A program made the position numbers and the translations under genes. Of a stretch of 64,000 nt of DNA, positions 38,501-47,899 are shown in pieces. Origin of the DNA: Carnegiea gigantea. Its lineage: Eukaryota > Streptophyta > Magnoliopsida > Caryophyllales > Cactaceae. The notes under the pieces are model-generated. The model was not told the origin of the DNA. It saw nothing but the letters and a program-made list of their open reading frames with translations, and ran no database searches. The stretch lies in the NCBI GenBank assembly GCA_029747015.1, contig JAKOGI010000144.1, positions 455,001 through 519,000 of the forward strand, read 5' to 3'. Numbering within the stretch: the stretch's first letter is position 1; each line of letters opens with the position of its first letter.

Positions 38501-38823
38501 TGGTGAGAGATTTGTATACCTTTGCCTTGATTCAACCATTGGATGGTGTAAGGCTTAGGGTGAGGAGTGGCTTGAAGTTTAAGCTTGTCAACCATAGTCT
38601 TGGAGGCAACATTTGCACAACTACCTCCATCTATGATGAGGGAGCATACCTTCCCTCCAACTGTGCACCTTGTATGAAAGATAGCCTCTCTCTGTTCCAG
38701 ATTGTCTTGAGTGGCAAATCCACTCAATGCTCTTCGAATGACAAGTAGCTCTCCTTCATCAGGGCCTTCTTCCACTTCTTCCACATTTTCCAACTCACAA
38801 TCTTCTCCTCCTTCTTCTTCATG
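35302..38823 (-). CDS. pol: Pol polyprotein of the gypsy element (PR-RT-RH-IN)
   Basis: Open frame of about 1170 codons, with positions counted from 38793. The protease motif is IIDGGS at about residue 55 (family usually D-S/T-G). Reverse transcriptase has KIDLRSGYYQIR and VVYFDDILIYS at about 400. RNase H contains FEVECDASGVGIGAVL at about 548 and HSDHEALKYI. Integrase has the H-H-C-C zinc finger near 730 (GHFGMEKT..., CSICKMAKS), then D in SLDFITGLP, D in VSDRDSKF and E in GQTEVTNRT, then a GPF/Y-type module ending FNVSDLSPYF near 1050. All catalytic blocks look intact. The frame is the same as gag, separated only by the TAA at 38824-38826, and no ATG lies near its beginning. The C-terminus extends into the 3' LTR and stops at 35302-35304. 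Confidence 0.95.
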   Translation of the reverse strand, partial: HEEEGGEDCELENVEEVEEGPDEGELLVIRRALSGFATQDNLEQREAIFHTRCTVGGKVCSLIIDGGSCANVASKTMVDKLKLQATPHPKPYTIQWLNQGKGIQISHQCLVSLSIGKHYKDEVWCDIVPMDACHILLGRPWLFDRSVIHDGRMNTYSFQKDQKKITLTPLKPTSTTKSEDNPHLDVFLTTLLKSQHHEFESFKDLILLQDELESPSPSHPLLTPLLQTFHHVFPQEIPHGLPPPRSIQHKIDLIPGSVLPNKPAYRMTLKETQEIQRQVDDLLSKGLIRESLSPCAVPALLVPKKDGSMRMCVDSRAINKITIKYRYPIPRLEDLLDELHGATIFSKIDLRSGYYQIRIFEGDEWKTAFKTKGGLYEWLVMPFGLTNAPSTFMRLMNQVLKPLIGICVVVYFDDILIYSKTEEEHAHHLQQVLEILSQEQLYGNLEKCHFFTSQVIFLGYIVSAQGIQVDESKIKAIQEWPTPTSFTQVRSFHGLASFYRRFVRDFSTIVAPMTEVLKGKNFTWNEQAQRAFEEIKKRLTCAPVLALPDFSKIFEVECDASGVGIGAVLSQEKKPIAFFSEKLNEAKKKYSTYDKEFYAIIRALEYWRHYLVGGEFILHSDHEALKYIQGQHKLNPRHAKWVEYLQSFHFIIQHKAGKLNKGADALSRRYLLLSTLSTKVLGFEVVKELYPSDEDFKEIFEKCSKHPHGVFHMEDGFLFKGSRLCIPKCGFRELLIQELHGGALAGHFGMEKTCAMLKEHYYWPHMSKDVEHFVKRCSICKMAKSHVLPQGLYSPLPIPQAPWEDISLDFITGLPRTQKNKDSIMVVVDRFSKMAHFVPCHTTNDASLVAKLYFKEIVRLHGVPKSMVSDRDSKFLSHFWLTLWRKMGTQLKFSTSCHPQTDGQTEVTNRTLGTLLRVLVKKNIKSWDDMLPHAEFAFNRAPSKATHLSPFQVVYGHNPKSPLDLIPIPTPTKFSWEAEKRAKEIQDLHVQVRDSIAKANERAMHHANKHKREIHFQPGDLVWIHLRKERFPSKRKSKLMPRSDGPFEIIEKVGPNAYKVDLPGDYGVSATFNVSDLSPYFEDETLPSLRTNSHLSGESDGDHHDRSRTSPSPLKEDPNNLKEAKEFALLCRKAVTMPEEFIHSPLTPCPVFVTCLHQHVMDPPAEGPYIIQA

Positions 38824-39825
38824 TTACTCCGCGAAGGTGGCTTGGTATTCGGCTAGAGAGACAATCCGTTTGTTAGGGCACTCGGAGGCAATATGCCCAA
38901 GGCCTTGACAACGGAAACAGCGAATCTTGTCTTTTGGCTTTGGGGATTCTTTTGTGGAAGGGTTAGGGGCGGTGGGAGGGGCACTTTTGGTTTGTGGAGA
39001 GTTTTGTGGTTTGGGGGAAAAGTAGGGAGGTTTTTGAGTGGAGTAAGGACGGGAAGGGGTTTTGGAAAGGGTGCCTTTTCCCTTAGATTTCTTTTGTTGC
39101 TCTACCTTGTAGGCAAGAGAACTCAAGTCATCTAGGGAGGAGTAGGGATGTAGTTCAATGACATGGGCAATGGAATCATCAAGACCACTTAGGTATCTTA
39201 CCATGGTTTGTGCATCATCTTCTCTCAAATCGCACTTGAGAAGGAGTTGCTCGAACTCCCGGGTGTATTCCTCAACGCTCTTGGAGCCTTGCTTGAGGTG
39301 ATGCAACTTGAAGTAGTTGTCTTGGATGTAATGGGAGGGAAGGAACTTGGCCTTAAGTTTGTCTTTCATCTTGGCCCAAGTTCTAATCTTTCCTTTACCA
39401 TTTCTCGCTCTCTTGGCCACAAGGTTGGCCCACCATATGGAAGCGTACTTCCGGAGCTTTAGGGCCACTAGCTTCACTTTCTTGTCATCCGGCACCTCTT
39501 TATACTCAAAGACACGTTCCACGGTTTGAAGCCAATCAAGGAAATGATCGGGATCCATTTGGCCTTCAAATTCGGGAATGTCGACTCTAAAGTCGCCAAG
39601 GCCATTCCCTTGCCTTCTTCTTCTAGGGGTTTCTTCATCACTTGAGTTGACAATATAGCTCTTCTCTTCTCTCTCGGATTCATCCGAGTATACATGAGTG
39701 CGTGAGTGAGAAGGGCTTCGAGTCCATTTCCTTTTCTCTTCCATAAGTTGGGCAATTTGGGTTCGGAGGAATTTTACTTGCGCTTCCAACTCGTCAACTT
39801 GCTCTGGGGTACGGCTAGAAGACAT
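38824..39825 (-). CDS. gag: Gag of the gypsy element
   Basis: 333 codons starting ATG at 39825 (MSSSRTPEQVDE). An N-terminal coiled coil (VDELEAQVKFLRTQIAQLME) is followed by an acidic/arginine-rich hinge, a retrotransposon Gag domain (FEGQMDPDHFLDWLQTVERV, ASIWWANL, FLPSHYIQDNYF, YTREFEQLLLKC), a Pro/Ser/Lys-rich linker and a CCHC zinc knuckle (CFRCQGLGHIASEC). The frame is open upstream of the ATG through the leader and primer site to 40125. The TAA at 38824-38826 ends it, and pol continues in the same frame. Confidence 0.93.
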   Translation of the reverse strand: MSSSRTPEQVDELEAQVKFLRTQIAQLMEEKRKWTRSPSHSRTHVYSDESEREEKSYIVNSSDEETPRRRRQGNGLGDFRVDIPEFEGQMDPDHFLDWLQTVERVFEYKEVPDDKKVKLVALKLRKYASIWWANLVAKRARNGKGKIRTWAKMKDKLKAKFLPSHYIQDNYFKLHHLKQGSKSVEEYTREFEQLLLKCDLREDDAQTMVRYLSGLDDSIAHVIELHPYSSLDDLSSLAYKVEQQKKSKGKGTLSKTPSRPYSTQKPPYFSPKPQNSPQTKSAPPTAPNPSTKESPKPKDKIRCFRCQGLGHIASECPNKRIVSLAEYQATFAE

Positions 39826-39873
39826 TTTGCCGTGTTTAGGATTGAAGGAAGGTTGTTTTTGCAGGGATGAGGA

Positions 39874-39990
39874 GAGGCACGGTCGTGCCTGTAAGCACGG
39901 TGGCACCGTGCCAATATTCTGGACGAAACTGAAGGCAGAAAGAGACGTGGCACGGTCGTGTCCTGGAGCACGGGGGCACCGTGCCAATGC
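39874..39990. repeat. GGCACGG/CCGTGCC palindromic repeats in the gypsy leader
   Basis: Two related units of about 45 bp, each 'ggcacggtcgtg...gcacgg(t/g)ggcaccgtgcc' followed by 'aat..tctg', lie at about 39876-39925 and 39950-39995, between the primer site and gag. They can form GC-rich hairpins and resemble the clusters in the copia LTRs. Confidence 0.85.
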
Positions 39991-40090
39991 TCTGTCTTCG
40001 TTTTCTCGGTTTTGTTGATTTGAGTATTTTTTTTTTGTGCTTTGACTTTTGGGATGAATTTTGGATAGTTCTTGGTCACTTGACAACCTT

Positions 40091-40105
40091 GGCTCTGATA
40101 CCAAA
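40091..40105 (-). promoter_or_regulatory. Primer binding site, initiator Met tRNA type
   Basis: Immediately inside the 5' LTR the minus strand reads TTTGGTATCAGAGCC. TGGTATCAGAGC is the standard plant primer site complementary to the 3' end of initiator tRNA-Met. Confidence 0.92.
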
Positions 40106-41234
40106 TGATGTATAAGTGAGCACAAATGACCAAGAAAAGATGTGTTTTTGGTTTTTTTTTATGGGGAAGAACAAAGTAGAAATGAGAGAAGGATAGTTCA
40201 AGTATTTGACTAGAGATAATCCAATTGGAGCCACTCAAGCCAAATAACTTGGGCAATCCCTTAACTCAATCTAGGATACAGAAGTTAATCACCACCTAGA
40301 TGAGGGAAGGGACCTAGAACACCACTTGAGGTTGCCACACTCAAGATATAGAACTAGGCTTTAGAACACAATTAAGAGAACACTCAAATGCTTGCTTTGT
40401 ATGATTTGTATTTCAAGTTGGAAGTGAATGCTTACAACCTCAAGCTATGGCCTATTTATACTAAAGGCCTTATATTGTGAAAAGGTACAAGAAAACAAAA
40501 AAAAAAAGTGCAGAAAACAAAGAATCCTAAGTACATTGTAGCTAGCTCTTCATGTGGATGTACCAAGGAGTGAAAAGGTGTGTCTCTTGGATGCTTGGTG
40601 TGAAAAGGGTGTAGAAGCTTAAATGGATGCATGAATCCTTTATCTCACACATTCAAGCTTGCTAGAAAAAGAATCACACGGATTTGGAGGAGGTAGCAGC
40701 CGACATAAAGAGTAAACACCCAAGTTCACATGGATTGCAATAATTGCTTTCACATTTGCAGCAGCCTCAACTTCCAGGAGCCATATCTCTCAGAATACTG
40801 GGCCAAATTCGATGTTCTTGGGCTTGTTGGAAAGCTCAGGAAGTCTATTTTCCAGGGAATGTAAGTTTGCTAAGTTTGGACCAGCCAATCAAAAGTTATG
40901 GCCCAAATAGTACAGACTGTCCAAACTGCCCTGTGCCCGGATACCATATACTTGTGGGTTAGGTTTTACCAACCAAATGATATCCAAATTGAACGTGGTT
41001 GGTCTTGAAAGAAAGCTAAGTTTCTAGGCTTGAATAATGTAAGGACCTTCAGCAGGTGGGTCCATTACATGTTGGTGTAAACAAGTGACAAAAACCGGGC
41101 ATGGCGTGAGGGGGCTATGGAGGAATTCCTCCGGCATAGTCACGGCCTTTCTACAGAGGAGAGCAAACTCTTTAGCCTCTTTGAGATTGTTGGGGTCTTC
41201 CTTGAGCGGAGAAGGGGAGGTACGGGAGCGGTCA
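40106..41234 (-). repeat. 5' LTR of the gypsy element
   Basis: Plus-strand boundaries TGATGTATAAG and GGAGCGGTCA. It carries a second copy of the pol C-terminal coding stretch (about 41040-41234), which in the 5' LTR is not used as coding sequence. Confidence 0.95.
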
Positions 41235-41413
41235 TGATGGCTTTTCTCCAAAGCATTCATTCTGCAGATTAGACTCTCACTGGCTGATGTCATGCATTAA
41301 TTGTCGATTAATCTTATTGAAACTCTGCTTCAATGGATTTCTCTTATTAATTAGTGCCATGAAAATATGAAATTGCCAATGAATTTTCCAAAAATGTAAT
41401 GATATGGACTTAT
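41235..41413. repeat. Right copy of 179-bp direct repeat flanking the gypsy element
   Basis: Identical by eye to 34204-34382, starting at the first base after the LTR (GGTCA|TGATGGC) and ending 'gacttat' before 'cccttgtc'. Confidence 0.95.
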
Positions 41414-43983
41414 CCCTTGTCAATTAGCATATTGCGAAATTGTCAATGAGTTCTCTCCAACCTATTCTTAGATCATCTTATATTTGATTATTCAAATTTA
41501 TGTAAACCGCCCCTGCTCCAAAAAAAAAAAAAAAATTAAGGTCACAACTTTTTGGTTTGAATTTTAAATTTAGGCATAAGATTTTTCCTATTTATCAGAT
41601 TATCCATGTTAGAAATGTAATTTTGCTGTTTTTGATTGTTTACATACATCCCAAAAATTATACTTCCAATAGTCCAAACATACTTTTGACTAGAGTATAA
41701 GCTGGTAAGATTCATCCAATACGTAATAGCAGGTATTGAAATAAATCAATATTATGTCTAAATGTTTTCTCTTCTTGGAATGTTGGTTTTACTCACCAAG
41801 TGTCTTCTCACCATGCAACCATCACATCCGTATTCTTACCATGACCACAAGAAATGAGCCTTGCTTCAATTCAAGCACAGTTTCATCATCAACTGTTCTG
41901 CTTCTATATTTTCTCCTGCATATCCACGGGTGAAGTCATGGGCAGATGAGCCTGACCATCATGGGGACTATTGTTCTTGGGATGCCGTTAGCTGTGACAA
42001 CCAGACAGGCTATGTTATTGGGCTTCATCTAAGTAGTAGCTGCCTATATGCACTTTCCCCTTGAATAGCACCCTTTTCTGACCTTAGCCATCTTAGACTT
42101 GAGGATCCTAGTTTAGAAATGTTGGTTCAAAATCTAACTCTGCTGAGTCAACTGTATCTGGACTTAGTCGACATACCGTCCTCTGTGCCAATTAGCCTTG
42201 CAAACCTGACCCATTTAAAAGATGTGATGCTCCAATTCTGTAACTTGAATGGCAAGTTTCCTACTAGTATTTTTCACTTACCACATCTCGGAAGGCTTCG
42301 TTTAACTGCAAACGAGGATCTTGTAGGAATCGTTCCTGAATTCCAACAGAACAGCCCTCTCATAGAAGTGACTCTTTCACATACGTCATGTTTAAAACAT
42401 CTAAACGAATTAACTTATCTTAGTCTTAACTACATCAATTTAGGCAGTGAGAATGAGATCACATCTGTCATTGCCAACCTCACGAGTGTCTCATATTTGG
42501 ATCCCGAGTACACTCAATTAACAGAAAGAATTCCACAAGGGTTGATGAATTGAACCCAATTGTACTTCCTGTCTTTGTCAGGAAATCAACTAGGGGGTCC
42601 AATATCACCGGAAATTTCTCCACTTGCAAATCTTTTTAAACTATCATTATCTGACAACCGGAGCCTAAGTGGGAATTTTGACATGTTTTTGAAGCTCAAG
42701 TATATCGGAATCTTAAGTTTAAGTAGTGTCAAGTTAACATTTCTTGGCAAGCACTTCAACAATGAATCAGTGCCAACATTATATAGTTTGAAACCAAATT
42801 CATGCCACTTGATAGAGTTCCCCCAATTCCTACACAGTCAGGATGAATTACAACTATTGGAGCTCACGAACAACAACATTCAAGGATGTATACCTCAGTG
42901 GGTCATAGATGCCACGAAAGAGAGCCTATACTCAGTTGACCTTTATTACAACTATTTAAGAGGCTTTCAATGGTAAGTGTCCTTCCGTGGACTCGTTTAG
43001 AGATGCTATATTTGCAAGGTAATACGCTATCAGGTTCACTTCTCATTCCACCAAGTTGCATGGCAAGCTATCAAGTCACTGACAATCAATTGATCGGGGG
43101 TATCTCTCATCGAATATGTCAAGCAAAATGCAATCAAGTATCTCAATATATCCAACAACAATCTGAGTGGCCATATCCCAAACTGCCTAAGTGAAGCTAG
43201 TAGTTCGCTTGTCGTTTTGAACTTGGAAGGCAACAACTTTCATGGCACCATTCCTGGGCATACTCTAAATAATGTAAACTAAAGATGATTAATCTCAGTG
43301 GAAATCAACTCGAGGGTAATATGCCAAGGTCGATGACCAATTGCCTAGACCTTGAATTACTGAATATTGGCAGAAATCATGTCAATGATACATTCCCATC
43401 CTAGTTAGGAGGTCTTCTGAAGCTGCATATTCTTGTCCTAAGACATAACAATTTTCATGGCGAAATCGGCAGGCCAAAAGTCGGTATGGATTTTCATTCT
43501 CTTCGCATCATTGACTTGGCTAATAATTTTCATACAGGTCATTTACCACTTGCCTACCTTCGAAACTGGGATGCCATGAAAATTGCAGATGAAAGCCACT
43601 CATTCACATGTGGAACAACGGCCCACTTTTCTATATCGATTGGGAATTGAAAACTGCAGAATACAATCACTCCATCACCATAACAAACAAGGGCAATGAT
43701 ATGCAGTACACAAAGGTGTTGGCAGTATTTTGAGTGATTAATTTCTCAAGCACAAGTTCATAGGTAGGATTCCAAATTTCATTGGTGAGTTAAAGGGGCT
43801 TCAAGTGCTGAACTTGTCCAATAACAATCTCCTATGCGAAGTACCATCATCGTTAGCCAACATGACAGAGCTCGAATCCTTAGACTTGTCCAACAACATG
43901 CTTTATAGGGAAATCCGGCGAGACTTGACACAATTAACATATCTTGAGGTCTTTGTTGGGTTTTGTGGCCCAAAATTCAGGAA

Positions 43984-44152
43984 ACGGCACAGTGGGACCG
44001 TGCCAGACGACACGGGCGTGTCATGCCAAAGAAGCGACAATGAAAGGAGACAGGGATTTGGCACGGGGAGGCCGTGCTAGGCCGTGCCACCCAGGCACGG
44101 GGTGACCGTGCCACCCAGCACGATCGTGCTGCGTTCCCAGTTTGGGCACGGA
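43984..44152. repeat. GCACGG/CCGTGC cluster in copia 5' LTR
   Basis: Repeated palindromic words ggcacgg, ccgtgcc, gcacgatcgtgc and gacacgggcgtgtc. The matching part of the 3' LTR (about 46102-46272) has an extra unit of about 25 bp. Confidence 0.8.
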
Positions 44153-44616
44153 CTTCTTGGTGGTTAGGGTTTGCGTATTGGAATGCAATCTTTGTGGCGG
44201 CTAGGGTTCTCCTCTAGGAGTTAAACCCTAGATTTCTAGACCCTATATAAAGAGACCTTGCCTAAGATCTAAAATCACTTCAGACTTCAGACTTCAAATC
44301 CCCTGAATCCCTAAACATATTGAGAGGCAGAGAGACTTTGAGAGAGATTATAAGAGAGGTTGTAATTCTGCTATTGGATCGAATCACTTGTTGTGATTAT
44401 GATCTTTTTGTACTCTCCGTGCTCATATAGTGTATTGATTGTGCTCGTCGCCGTCCGTGGTTTTTTTCCCGCATTGGGTTTCCACGTAACTCTTGTGTGT
44501 CATTGCTTTGTTCTTGTTATTGTTCTTTAAATTTCTGAATATCTGTTTCATCCTATCGCTTCCACTATTAGCTTACTCTAATTTCCTAACAAGTGGTATT
44601 AGAGTTTTGGTTTAGG

Positions 44617-45955
44617 ATGTCTTCAATTATGAAGGTTGATATTCAGAAATTTGATGGGGAGAATAGTTTTAATCTCCAGAAAGTGCAGGTAAGAACAGTT
44701 CTCATCTAACATGGGTTATGGAAGGTTCTGCTAGGACCTACATGAAATCCGAGAAGATGACTAATGAACAATGGACAACAGACTAAAAGAAGAGGAGTGG
44801 ATCGTTGACAGATGAGGAATGGGAGGAATTGGAGTTGAAGACAGTTTCAGTCATACAGTTGTGCTTGGCACCACATGTCTTGCGAGAGGTGCTTGATAAG
44901 ACGATTACGGTGGATCTTTGGGTTTGGTTGGAGGAACTCTACATGACGAAGAGTCTTGCCAACAAGATCCGTTTGAAGGAAAAGTTGTACACCTTTCGTA
45001 TGGCTGAAGGTACCCCTGTTCAAAAACACTTGAATGAGTTTAACTCTATTCTTATTGATTTGGAGAGTCTGGATGTAAAGATTGAGGATGAGGATAAAGT
45101 TATTCTGCTTGTTGTGTCTTTAACCCCCCATCCTATAAACACTTTAAGGAGATTATGCTATATAGTAATTCTAATACTATATCCTTTGAGGATGTTAAGT
45201 CAAACCTGTTGTCTAAGGAGAAGTTTGATCTTGACATTCATGCTGATTCTGTTGAAGGATTAGTAGTAAGGGGTAAAACAACTGAAAAGGGGAACGGTAA
45301 TAGGAGTAAAAATCGTTTTAAGTCTAGAAATCCTCACACTGGTAAGACCTGCAATGACTGTGGTAAATTAGGTCATATTGTTGCTAACTGTTGGCAACTG
45401 CAAAGGAAAAGGGGGAAAGAAGAAGATAATTCTCGTGAGCCTGCTGAAACTTCATTTGCTGAATCTGATTATGATGGTGACGTTCTGTTTGCTACCTCTA
45501 CTGAAAGGGGGAGCGATTCTGATTGGATTCTTGATTTTAGGTGTACCTATCATATGTATCCTCACAAGGATTGATTTTCAACATATGATTCAGTTGACTC
45601 AACTGTTGTTCACATGGGCAATAATACCCAATGTAATGTAACCGGAATCGGTACTGTTAAAATCAAGACCCATGATGGTGTTGTCAGGACTTTATCGAAT
45701 GTTCGTCCCGTTCCTGACTTGAAGCGTAAACTCATCTCTTTAGGCACCCTTGAATCCAAGGGGTGCAAATATTCAACTGAAGGTAGAGTTCTGAAGGTCT
45801 AGAAGGACAGTTGGATTCTACTGAAGGGTTTGAGGAATGGAAGCCTCTATGTCTTGCAGGCACCTACTACGACAGGTTATATGAAGAAAGGTTCATATAA
45901 GTCATCTCCCAGAGCTAAATTCAAGCATTGCTTGGACTTAGTTGGCATTCACAGT
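44617..45955 (+). pseudogene. Copia Gag/protease remnant
   Basis: The start (MSSIMKVDIQKFDGENSF) matches copia Gag but hits a stop near 44710. Farther on are the UBN2-type Gag domain (44805-45150: LWVWLEELYMTKSLANK, LKEKLYTFRM), a frameshift near 45140-45160, a CCHC knuckle (CNDCGKLGHIVANC, about 45350-45392) and the protease block. That block reads WILDFRCTYHM where copia elements have WILDSGATYHM, so the active-site DSG is lost. A pre-integrase relic ([15 protein letters not shown]) follows, then an abrupt break near 45955. Confidence 0.85.
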
Positions 45956-47095
45956 ATTTGAGCGCCCTTCGGGGCATTGCCCCTCGGGGGGGGAGGGGCA
46001 TCACTTTTCGGGGTGCGATGATGATGTTAGAGAATTGGTAATTATTGGTGATTTTGGTCCAAGGTGGAGACTGTTGGATTTTGTGGCCCAAAATCGAGGA
46101 AACTGCACGGTGAGACCGTGCCAGACGACACGGGCGTGTCAGACTGAAGAAGCGACGACGAAAGGAGATAGAGATTTGGCACGGGGAGGCCGTGCTAGGT
46201 GGCACGGCCGTGTTAGGTGACACAGCCGTGCCACCCAAGCACGGGGTGACCGTGCCACCCAGCACGGTCGTACTGGGTTCCCAATTTGGGCGCGGGCTTC
46301 TTGGCGGTTAGGGTTTGCGTATTGGAATACAATCTTTACGACGGCTAGGGTTCTCCTCTAGGAGTTAAACCCTAGATTTCTAGACCCTATATAAAGAGAC
46401 CTTGCCTAGGATCTAAAATCACTTCAGACTTTAGACTTCAAATTCCCTGAATCCCTAAACACATTGAGAGGTAGAGAGACTTTGAAAGAGATTACAAGAG
46501 AAGTTGTAATTCTGCTATTGGATCGAATCACTTATTGTGATTGTGATCGTTTTGTACTCTCCCTGCTCATATAGTGGATTGATTGTGCTCGTCGCCGTCC
46601 GTGATTTTTTCCCGCATTGGGTTTCCACTTAAATCTTGTGTGTCATTGCTTTGTTCTTGTTATCGTTCTTTAAATTTCTGAATATATGTTTCATCCTATC
46701 GCTTCCGCTATTAGCTTGCTCTAATTTCCTAACAGTCTTCAATGTCTCTTACAACCTTCTTAAGGGCCCCATACTACCTTCTTAAGGGCCCCATACTAGA
46801 AGGAAGCCAATTTGGGACATTTGATAATAGCTCAGGAATATGTGGAACCCCCCGATCCAAGAAGTGTGAAAATGAACTCAAAGCACCACCAGGATGCATT
46901 GCCATAGAAAGCAAGGACATTGAAGAAGAGTGCATGTTGATTGATTGGATCATAAGATGTTTGGGATGTGGTGGTGGGTTTGCATTTGGCTGCACATTTG
47001 GGAAATATCTCACTGATCATAACCATGAACGGTTTGTGGAGACTTTCGTAAGGAGGACAAGGACAAGAGGGAGGACAGACAACAGCAAGGACTAG

Positions 47096-47692
47096 AGTTG
47101 AATTTGCCCAGTGAATGCCTTCATACTTAGAAACTTCAATCTTCTTGATGCTAACTGTATGTTTTTCTGTTTTAACTTTTACTTCTAATTATTAGGCCAT
47201 AGTTAACCTGTATCAATGCCCCCCAACAAAAAAAAACTTCGCAATTCCAATTTTTCTTCCTAAATTTATGGGATAATTTGTGGTTGCATAAAAAATAGCT
47301 GTGCAACATCTATTAAAGTTATAAAAACCAAAAAAAGCAATATGCATAGAAAATAGAAAGAGAGAGGAGAGAGAAAAATGGAGGAAGAGGAAAGGAGGAT
47401 AATAATTGTATTCTTCTCTTTCCGTTACTTCTTCCCCTCTAATCACCATTGACAATTTGGAAAAGGATAGGAAAACAAAGGTTAATACCAATATATAATC
47501 TGGGTAGGTATCAAAATACATTTTTTGTCCCCTTTTTTTTCTGAAGGAAAAAAACAGGGGAACAACAATTTGCTCTAAATCTTTAGAGATCAAGATCTAA
47601 ATTACTGGGTTAATGATCAAGTAAGCATCCGTCGGTTTCCATTGAAAAAGAATCCCAAAAGCATCATACCCTCTTCCCTCTATTTTAAATCC

Positions 47693-47750
<58 letters not shown>

Positions 47751-47899
47751 TTTTGTTCACCTCCAATTTTGATAGGAACATTCGTTACGTATTATTGTTA
47801 TATACTTTTTAAATAAAGTTACGTTTTAATTTTTTTGAATGTTGCAGATAGATCCTAAAATTCTTAATTGATTATCACTCGATGATCTAAAGTTATACC
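47096..47899. other. Intergenic DNA with (TA)n tract; ANTH gene promoter/leader
   Basis: No coding family. A (TA)n microsatellite occupies about 47694-47747. An acceptor-like 'atgttgcag' near 47840-47848, about 50 bp before the ANTH start, suggests a possible intron in the leader. Confidence 0.5.

Larger units (their letters stand above)
34383..41234 (-). mobile_element. Near-complete Ty3/gypsy LTR retrotransposon, CRM-like
   Basis: A 6.85-kb element in minus orientation: 5' LTR 41234-40106, primer site complementary to initiator Met tRNA at 40105-40091 (TTTGGTATCAGAGCC), gag 39825-38824, pol (protease, reverse transcriptase, RNase H, integrase) 38823-35302, purine-rich tract near 35536-35513, 3' LTR 35512-34383. 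LTRs begin TG and end CA. I count about eight or nine differences between the two 1.13-kb LTRs by eye, so the insertion is young. The integrase-last domain order is Ty3/gypsy; Gag style and an ORF running into the 3' LTR recall plant CRM chromoviruses, but no chromodomain or CR motif was recognised. The flanks carry 179-bp repeats instead of a 5-bp duplication. Confidence 0.95.
43954..46734 (+). mobile_element. Non-autonomous Ty1/copia element with TSD GTCTT
   Basis: A 2.78-kb insertion with 5' LTR 43954-44591 and 3' LTR 46072-46734, both starting TGTTGG and ending CCTAACA. The 5-bp duplication GTCTT is at 43949-43953 and 46735-46739. A primer-site relic (tggtattagagttttgg) starts near 44594. 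A purine-rich tract (ccaaggtggagac) precedes the 3' LTR. The 1.48-kb internal part keeps only gag, a protease start and part of the pre-integrase region; integrase, reverse transcriptase and RNase H are absent. LTR divergence looks higher than in the gypsy element, plus a length difference of about 25 bp. Confidence 0.93.
41767..47095 (+). pseudogene. LRR receptor-like protein (RLP) pseudogene split by a copia element
   Basis: Relic of a Cf/EIX-type receptor-like protein: cell-surface leucine-rich repeats, one membrane helix and a short tail, normally used in pathogen or peptide perception. A decayed signal peptide lies near 41767-41810. Next come the N-terminal cap (ALLQFKHSF-like, YPRVKSWADEPDHHGDYCSWDAVSCDNQTGYVIGLHLSSS), many LRRs (LTYLSLNYINLG, LNLSNNNLLCEVPSSLANMTELESLDLSNN) and, after the insertion, the last part: SYNLLKGP, EGSQFGTFDNSS, CGTP, then CLGCGGGFAFG with a Lys/Arg-rich tail ending at 47095. 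Stops interrupt it near 42061, 42551 and 42974, the frame shifts near 42970-43190, and the copia element sits in a codon stretch reading YLEVF|NVSYN. Confidence 0.88.

Noticed and set aside
35542..39529. Numerous plus-strand frames of 60-108 codons
   Set aside because: Antisense shadows of the gypsy gag and pol genes.
41024..41293. 89-codon minus-strand frame in the 5' LTR
   Set aside because: It is the LTR copy of the pol C-terminus fused to flank sequence, with no independent role visible.
45942..46265. Frames of 92 and 114 codons with Pro/Gly/Arg
   Set aside because: They arise from the GC-rich filler and GCACGG cluster of the copia 3' region.
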